Below, piece after piece: positions 6,879 to 10,962 of a stretch of 10,962 bases of DNA. Numbering within the stretch: position 1 is the first letter of the stretch; every line of letters begins with the position of its first letter. A model generated the notes under the pieces. That model was not told the origin of the DNA and searched no databases. It saw only the letters and a list, made by a program, of their open reading frames with translations. Source of the stretch: DASPNH01 sp035626675 (lineage in GTDB: Bacteria > Desulfobacterota > Binatia > UBA1149 > CAITLU01); NCBI GenBank assembly GCA_035626675.1, contig DASPNH010000131.1, forward strand, positions 1 to 10,962. Reading direction: 5' to 3'. The position numbers were made by a program, and so were the translations under genes.

Positions 6879-8057
6879 CACGTCGTGTGGCAAGCCGAGC
6901 AGCCGCTCGGCGATGACGTTCTTCTGGATGTTGGGCGTGCCGCCGCCGATGACGTACGCCGGCCACGACAGCATCTGCTTTTGCCACTTGCCCTTGTCGA
7001 TGCTCTTGGCCAGGCCGCCGAAGCGACCCTGGATCTCGCTGGAGACGCGTCCGATCTCCACCTCCAGCTCGGCTCGCAACAGCTTGTTCACCGACGTCTC
7101 GGCGCCGACTTCCTGTCCGCGCAGCTGACGCGTCAGGAAGCGCAGCCCGGTGAGGCGCATCGCCTCGATCATCGTCTCCATGCGTGCCAGGCGCTGGCGA
7201 ATCAGCGGATCCTGGATCGCCAGACGTCCGTTGCTCCTGCAGCGCTTGGCCAGGTCCTTCAGGTCCTCGAGCGCGTGCGACATCGCGGTCACTTCGGCAA
7301 TGGAGCTGCGCTCGTTGGCCAGCGCATGCTTGGTGACGTCCCACCCCTGGCCTTCGGCGCCGAGCCGATTGGCCACCGGCACGCGCACGTCGTTGAAGAA
7401 GACCTCGGCAAACGGCGTCTCCCCGCTCATCGCCTTGATCGGCCTGACCTCGATGCCCGGCGAGTCCATCGGCACCAGCACGCACGTGATGCCGAGATGC
7501 TTGGGCGCAGTCGGATCGGTGCGCACGAGCAGGATCATCCACTGCGACCACATCGCCAGCGACGTCCAGATCTTCTGGCCGTTGATGACGTAATGGTCGC
7601 CGTCGCGCTCGGCCTTGCACTGCAGGGAGGCGAGATCGCTGCCCGAGCCGGGTTCGGAATAACCCGTGCACCAGTGCTCTTCGGCCTTGAGGATGGGCGG
7701 GATGAAACGCTGCTTCTGCTCTTCGGTGCCGTACTTGATGATGCCGGGCCCGACCCACGCAAGTCCCATGTAGGACAGGCCGAGCATCGGCGAGCGCGCC
7801 TTGCCCGTCTCTTCCTTCAGGATCATCTGCTCGATGAGCCCGCCGCCGCCGCCGCCGACCTCCTTGGGCCACGAGAAGCCGACCCAGCCCTTCTCGTAGA
7901 GCGCCTGGTTCCATGCCAGCAGCTTTGGCAGACGATCCATCGCCGACTCGATGTCTTCGCCTTCGCCGCCGCCGTCGCTGTTGGGATTGGCTTTGGCGAG
8001 GAAATCGCGCACCTCGGCCCGAAACTTCTCTTCGTGCTCGCTGAACGAGAAATCCAT
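6876..8057 (-). CDS. Acyl-CoA dehydrogenase, probable alpha-type subunit of a heteromeric enzyme
   Basis: This 393-residue flavoprotein should oxidise an acyl-CoA to the trans-2-enoyl-CoA. It begins MDFSFSEHEEKFRAEVRDFL. The middle beta-domain has the flavin/substrate motif YSEPGSGSD (133-141) and INGQKIWTS, and the C-terminal helical domain ends GGGTPNIQKNVIAERLLGLP (371-390). Two points stand out. The Glu of the common YEGT catalytic motif is Gly372 here, while Glu249 in ANERSS sits where IVD/LCAD-like and actinobacterial steroid dehydrogenases place an alternative catalytic base. The RKQFG-x-P flavin motif of homotetrameric enzymes is absent, although the partner gene has it. It starts 1 nt after the stop of the upstream dehydrogenase gene, so the two are surely co-transcribed. 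The start is set by that junction and the family N-terminus. The TAG stop lies at the edge of the repeat. Substrate unknown. Confidence 0.92.
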   Translation of the reverse strand: MDFSFSEHEEKFRAEVRDFLAKANPNSDGGGEGEDIESAMDRLPKLLAWNQALYEKGWVGFSWPKEVGGGGGGLIEQMILKEETGKARSPMLGLSYMGLAWVGPGIIKYGTEEQKQRFIPPILKAEEHWCTGYSEPGSGSDLASLQCKAERDGDHYVINGQKIWTSLAMWSQWMILLVRTDPTAPKHLGITCVLVPMDSPGIEVRPIKAMSGETPFAEVFFNDVRVPVANRLGAEGQGWDVTKHALANERSSIAEVTAMSHALEDLKDLAKRCRSNGRLAIQDPLIRQRLARMETMIEAMRLTGLRFLTRQLRGQEVGAETSVNKLLRAELEVEIGRVSSEIQGRFGGLAKSIDKGKWQKQMLSWPAYVIGGGTPNIQKNVIAERLLGLPHDV

Positions 8058-8058
8058 C

Positions 8059-9174
8059 CTACAGCCCCTGCGCGGACAGCAGCCGCTCGTGATGATACTC
8101 CGGAGAGCCCGACAGATTGCGGCAATAGCGCCCGCGCTTGTAGTAGAGGTGCGCGTCGCACTCCCACGTGTAGCCGATGGCGCCGTGGATCTGGATGCCT
8201 TCCTCGCCTGCGCGATCCAGCGCCTGCGATGCGAAGGCCTTGGCCATCGAAACGTGCCCGCGTGCATCGGCAAGATGGTCGACGGCCCACGAGGCGAAGT
8301 AGACCAGCGAACGCGACGACTCGACGTCCACGAAGATCTCGGCCAGCTTGTGCTTGACGCCCTGGAACTTGCCGATGGGCTGACCGAACTGCTTGCGCAC
8401 CTTGGCGTACTCGGTGGCCAGCTTGCACGCCGCATCGGCGGCGCCGACCATCTCGGCGGCAAGCGCCACCGTTCCCGCATCGAGGACCTTGGAGATGTCG
8501 GACCATGCAGCGCCGGGCTCGCCCAGACGATCGGACGCATCGACGACGACGCCTTCGAAGGCGACCTCGGCAACGCGGCTGGTCTGATCCACGAGACGCT
8601 GAGCCTTGACGACGACGCCGGCGGCGCTGGCAGGAACGCCGAACAGACTGACGCCGCCGTTCTCGCGCGCCGCGACGAGCAGCAGGTCGGCAGCCTGTCC
8701 GTACGGAACGAAAAGCTTCCTGCCCGAAAGGACGATCTGTTCCCCGTTGGCCTCGGCAGCCAGCTCCACGCCTGCTTCGGACAGATCGTCGCTCTCTTCG
8801 AGAACTGCCAGCGTCGCAATAATTTCGCCGGCGGCGATCGCCGGCAGCCAGCGTCCTTTCTGATGCTCGCTGCCGAGAGTCGCGATCGCACGCGCCGCCA
8901 CGGCGCTGGCCAGCAGCGGCGACGGGAACAGCGTGCGACCCGTCTCTTCGGCCACGACGACGAGATCTTCCCACGCAAGACCCAGTCCGCCGTGCTGTTC
9001 GGGAATGGTCAGCGCCGTCCAGCCGAGCTCCGCAATCCTGCTCCACAGGCCGCCGTCGTGCGAGTCCTTGGAAGCCATGATCTGGCGCACTCGTTCGAGC
9101 GGACATTCACTGTCGAGAAAGCGCCGGACCTGCGCCTTGAGCTGCTCCTGCTGATCGCTGAATCCGAAATCCAT
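8059..9174 (-). CDS. Acyl-CoA dehydrogenase, probable beta-type subunit of a heteromeric enzyme
   Basis: This 371-residue protein is the first gene of the minus-strand pair. It begins MDFGFSDQQEQLKAQVRRFL; the N-terminal helical domain runs to about 110 (PEQHGGLGLAWEDLVVVAEE). The middle domain lacks the usual TEP-x-AGSD motif, with the degenerate LAVLEESDDLSEAG in its place. The C-terminal domain keeps the flavin-binding RKQFGQPIGKFQ (Arg260 onward) and QIHGAIGYTWECDAHLYYKR (Glu338). The YEGT position reads LSGS (354-357), so the canonical catalytic Glu is missing. This is the mirror image of the downstream partner and suggests an alpha2beta2 enzyme sharing active sites. I chose the ATG at 9174 because homologues start MDF and GGGAAGA lies 10 nt upstream; an in-frame ATG at 9192 would add six residues. 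It diverges from the SDR gene. Confidence 0.9.
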   Translation of the reverse strand: MDFGFSDQQEQLKAQVRRFLDSECPLERVRQIMASKDSHDGGLWSRIAELGWTALTIPEQHGGLGLAWEDLVVVAEETGRTLFPSPLLASAVAARAIATLGSEHQKGRWLPAIAAGEIIATLAVLEESDDLSEAGVELAAEANGEQIVLSGRKLFVPYGQAADLLLVAARENGGVSLFGVPASAAGVVVKAQRLVDQTSRVAEVAFEGVVVDASDRLGEPGAAWSDISKVLDAGTVALAAEMVGAADAACKLATEYAKVRKQFGQPIGKFQGVKHKLAEIFVDVESSRSLVYFASWAVDHLADARGHVSMAKAFASQALDRAGEEGIQIHGAIGYTWECDAHLYYKRGRYCRNLSGSPEYHHERLLSAQGL

Positions 9175-9191
9175 GGGCGCGAGTCTTCCCA

Positions 9192-9210
9192 TGCAATTTT
9201 ACTATTTGCA
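9192..9210 (-). promoter_or_regulatory. Possible -10 region of the acyl-CoA dehydrogenase operon inside a small inverted repeat
   Basis: On the minus strand TAAAAT (9201-9196) matches five of six -10 positions and would place the start site near 9188, 14 nt before the ATG at 9174. It is framed by TGCAA (9192-9196) and TTGCA (9206-9210), a 5-bp inverted repeat with a 9-nt gap. No convincing -35 was found. Confidence 0.3.
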
Positions 9211-9211
9211 A

Positions 9212-9227
9212 GACCATGCATATGGTC
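9212..9227. promoter_or_regulatory. Palindrome GACCAT-GCAT-ATGGTC in the divergent spacer, candidate operator
   Basis: A perfect 6-bp inverted repeat with a 4-nt centre lies in the 87-bp spacer between the divergent dehydrogenase and SDR genes. Divergent beta-oxidation operons are often controlled from a single operator bound by a TetR- or GntR-type regulator. No regulator gene is visible nearby, so its ligand and protein are unknown. Confidence 0.45.
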
Positions 9228-9261
9228 CGCGCCATTCCAATTCCCACGGAGGAACTCGTCC

Positions 9262-10173
9262 ATGGCTACTGATTCTTTCGGCCTGAAGGGCCGCACTGCC
9301 GTCATCACCGGCGCCGGCGGCGGGCTGGGCCGCTCGCATGCACTCCTGTTCGCCAAGCACGGCGCCAACGTCGTCGTCAACGATCTCGGCGGCAAGCACG
9401 ACGGCACCGGCAAGGGCTCGGAGATGGCCGACAAGACCGTCGCCGACATCAAGGCGGCCGGCGGCAACGCCGTGGCCAACTACGACTCGGTCTCCACCGA
9501 GGAAGGCGCGGCAGGCATCGTCAAGAGCGCGATCGACGCCTTCGGCAAGATCGACATCCTGGTGAACAACGCCGGCATCCTTCGCGACAAATCCTTCGTC
9601 AACATGACCGATGCCGACTGGGACCTCGTCTTCGCGGTACACGTCAAGGGCGCCTACTACTGCACCAAAGCCGCGTGGCCGCACATGCGCGAGCAGAAGT
9701 ACGGCCGCGTGATCCTGACGTCTTCGGCGTCGGGACTGTACGGCAACTTCGGCCAGACCAACTACTCGGCAGCCAAGATGGGACTGATCGGCCTCGGCCA
9801 GACGCTGGCGCTCGAGGGCGAGAAGTACAACATCCGCACCAACATCATCGCACCGGTGGCGGCCAGCCGCATGACCGAGTCGCTCATGCCGCCCAATATC
9901 CTCGAGAAGCTCAAGCCCGAGGCCGTCTCTCCGCTGGTCGTCTATTTGTGCTCGGAGAACATCGACGTCAACGGCGAGGTCTATGAAGTCGGCGCCGGCG
10001 CGGTCGCACGCATCGAGTGGCTGCGCAGCAAGGGTCTGGCCATGGATCCGGATCAGATCAGCGTCGAGGCAGTGGCCGAGGCGTGGACCAGGATCAACGA
10101 CATGACGGACGCGCAAGTCCTGCGTTCCATCGGCGAGTCCACGCAGGCGACCCTCACGCACTGCCTGTCGTAG
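9262..10173 (+). CDS. SDR-family (3R)-hydroxyacyl-CoA dehydrogenase-like protein (MFE-2 dehydrogenase-domain type)
   Basis: This 303-residue short-chain dehydrogenase most resembles the dehydrogenase domain of peroxisomal multifunctional enzyme type 2 (17-beta-HSD type 4). That domain oxidises (3R)-hydroxyacyl-CoA to 3-ketoacyl-CoA with NAD+. The nucleotide-binding TGAGGGLGR is at 16-24, followed by the MFE-2-like extended loop NDLGGKHDGTGKGSEMADK. NNAG is at 102-105. The catalytic Ser155-Tyr168-Lys172 set sits in SSASGLYGNFGQTNYSAAK. All catalytic residues are present. The ATG at 9262 is supported by GGAGG 9 nt upstream. The C-terminal 40 or so residues (EWLRSKGLAMDPDQISVEAVAEAWTRI) also resemble the MFE-2 linker. 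The MaoC-type hydratase that is fused to this domain in eukaryotes is the next gene, which strongly supports the role. Substrate chain type is not determined. Confidence 0.9.
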   Translation: MATDSFGLKGRTAVITGAGGGLGRSHALLFAKHGANVVVNDLGGKHDGTGKGSEMADKTVADIKAAGGNAVANYDSVSTEEGAAGIVKSAIDAFGKIDILVNNAGILRDKSFVNMTDADWDLVFAVHVKGAYYCTKAAWPHMREQKYGRVILTSSASGLYGNFGQTNYSAAKMGLIGLGQTLALEGEKYNIRTNIIAPVAASRMTESLMPPNILEKLKPEAVSPLVVYLCSENIDVNGEVYEVGAGAVARIEWLRSKGLAMDPDQISVEAVAEAWTRINDMTDAQVLRSIGESTQATLTHCLS

Positions 10174-10177
10174 CCAC

Positions 10178-10229
10178 TAGGGGTCAGGCACCTTTTCCGG
10201 CAGCCGGAAAAGGTGCCTGACCCCTTTTT
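10178..10229 (+). repeat. REP-like hairpin (copy 2), 23-bp perfect stem followed by T5
   Basis: Positions 10179-10201 (AGGGGTCAGGCACC...CCGGC) and 10203-10225 are perfect reverse complements around a single A, and five T's follow (10225-10229). By structure it looks like a strong Rho-independent terminator, but its arms match the repeat at 6802-6878, so it is better viewed as a dispersed palindromic element. It lies between two plus-strand genes that appear to work together and only 18 nt before the MaoC start, where it could terminate, attenuate or stabilise mRNA. Confidence 0.88.
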
Positions 10230-10247
10230 CCTCCAGGAGAGAACCCC

Positions 10248-10962
10248 ATGCCCATCGACGTAAGCAAGGTGCTCGGCCAGAAGCTCGCCGACATGCCTTT
10301 CGACTGGAAGGAGCGCGACATCATCCTGTACGCGCTCGGTCTGGGAGTGGGCGTCGGCGAGTCGCCGGTCAGCGAGAACGTACTGCGCTACACCTACGAG
10401 AACCAGCTCAAGGTCATTCCGACCTGGGGCGGGATTCCGGCCTTCCCTGCCCTTACCGGCGTGCTCTCCGTGCCCGGATTCGAGATCAACCCGATGATGA
10501 TCCTGCACGGCGAGCAGTCGACCGAGATTCTCGCCGACGAGGTTCCGACGCGCGCCGAGACGGTCACGTCGGCAACGGTCACGGGCATCTACGACAAGGG
10601 CAAGGGCGCGCTGGTGACGCTGGAAGCGGTGACGAAGGAGAAGGCCGGACGCGATCTGTTCCGAAACGAGTTCGGCATCTTCGTGCGCGGCGAGGGCGGC
10701 TTTGGCGGCCCCTCCGGACCTGCGGCAGGCAACGAGGCGCCCTCTCGTCCCGCCGATGCGGTGCGCGAGTATCCGACGCTGCAGCACCAGGCGATCATCT
10801 ATCGCCTCAGCGGCGACTATAACCCGCTGCACATCGATCCGCAGTTCGCGGCTTTCGGCGGCTTCGAGCGTCCCATCCTGCACGGCATGTGCACGTACGG
10901 CAACGTCGGGCGCGCCATCATCGACGAGTACTGCGGCGGTGACCCGACCCGATTCCGCTCCA
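10248..10962 (+). CDS. MaoC-type (R)-specific enoyl-CoA hydratase 2 (partial, runs off window end)
   Basis: The visible 238 codons encode a double hot-dog hydratase of the MFE-2 hydratase-2 type, which hydrates trans-2-enoyl-CoA to (3R)-hydroxyacyl-CoA. The N-terminal hot-dog domain (about 10-130) reads FDWKERDIILYALGLGVG and NPMMILHGEQSTEI. The second carries the hydratase 2 motif YRLSGDYNPLHIDP with Asp190, Asn192 and His195 (equivalent to human MFE-2 Asp510 and His515), then FGGFERPILHGMCTYG. About 50 C-terminal residues are missing because the family is usually near 285-290 residues. The ATG at 10248 has AGGAGA 7 nt upstream. The preceding SDR would use its product. There is no room for a normal promoter after the hairpin, so it is probably transcribed from the SDR side or from within the SDR gene. 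Confidence 0.92.
   Translation, partial: MPIDVSKVLGQKLADMPFDWKERDIILYALGLGVGVGESPVSENVLRYTYENQLKVIPTWGGIPAFPALTGVLSVPGFEINPMMILHGEQSTEILADEVPTRAETVTSATVTGIYDKGKGALVTLEAVTKEKAGRDLFRNEFGIFVRGEGGFGGPSGPAAGNEAPSRPADAVREYPTLQHQAIIYRLSGDYNPLHIDPQFAAFGGFERPILHGMCTYGNVGRAIIDEYCGGDPTRFRS

Noticed and set aside
6594..7128. Two plus-strand open frames over the Ddn-like gene and the first repeat
   Set aside because: They cross the inverted repeat, have no family features and lie opposite sequence with clear protein similarity.
7951..9261. Plus-strand open frame continuous with the SDR and antisense to both dehydrogenases
   Set aside because: The sequence before 9262 shows no domain, while the opposite strand encodes clear dehydrogenases and the SDR has its own ribosome-binding site and family start.
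6802..10229. GGGGTCAGGCACC repeats as part of a CRISPR array
   Set aside because: Only two units, 3.3 kb apart, each a self-contained inverted repeat, with no regular spacers and no cas genes.
10178..10229. Simple annotation of the hairpin as only an intrinsic terminator
   Set aside because: Structure and T-tract fit, but the arms are shared with the element at 6802-6878 and a co-functional gene begins right after it, so repeat identity is the better-supported primary call.

Overview
The window looks like chromosomal DNA from a high-GC, Gram-negative (diderm) bacterium. The first operon needs an outer membrane. The second half encodes acyl-CoA catabolism and a broken F420-binding (Ddn/DUF385-type) protein, a family concentrated in actinobacteria but also present in some uncultured high-GC proteobacteria-like lineages. 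I cannot name the taxon from this sequence alone.

Left region (1-6372): a partial TetR-family regulator on the minus strand diverges from a three-gene tripartite RND efflux operon on the plus strand: outer-membrane factor, periplasmic adaptor and inner-membrane HAE1-type pump. The three genes overlap by 4 or 3 nt at ATGA-type junctions, so they are probably translationally coupled. The roughly 108-bp divergent spacer is AT-rich compared with its surroundings. It holds one palindrome over each predicted promoter, which suggests local repression by the TetR protein.

Middle (6329-6878): a Ddn/DUF385-like gene on the minus strand is broken by a one-base deletion. Its 3' end overlaps the 3' end of the pump gene in antisense. 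It is followed by a nested inverted repeat built from GGGGTCAGG/CCTGACCCC modules.

Right region (6876-10962): two adjacent acyl-CoA dehydrogenase genes on the minus strand have complementary lost motifs, the signature of a heteromeric alpha/beta enzyme. They diverge from a plus-strand pair: an SDR resembling the dehydrogenase domain of peroxisomal multifunctional enzyme type 2, and a MaoC-type enoyl-CoA hydratase 2 cut off by the window end. Together these could carry acyl-CoA to enoyl-CoA to (3R)-hydroxyacyl-CoA to 3-ketoacyl-CoA, as for branched, cyclic or steroid-like acyl-CoAs; the substrate is inferred only. A near-perfect 23-bp-stem hairpin, a second copy of the GGGGTCAGGCACC repeat family, lies between the SDR and MaoC genes.

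No tRNA, rRNA, CRISPR array, transposase or phage gene was seen. I find no clearly novel system. The most interesting items are the repeat family, the promoter/operator layout, the frameshifted gene and the split dehydrogenase.
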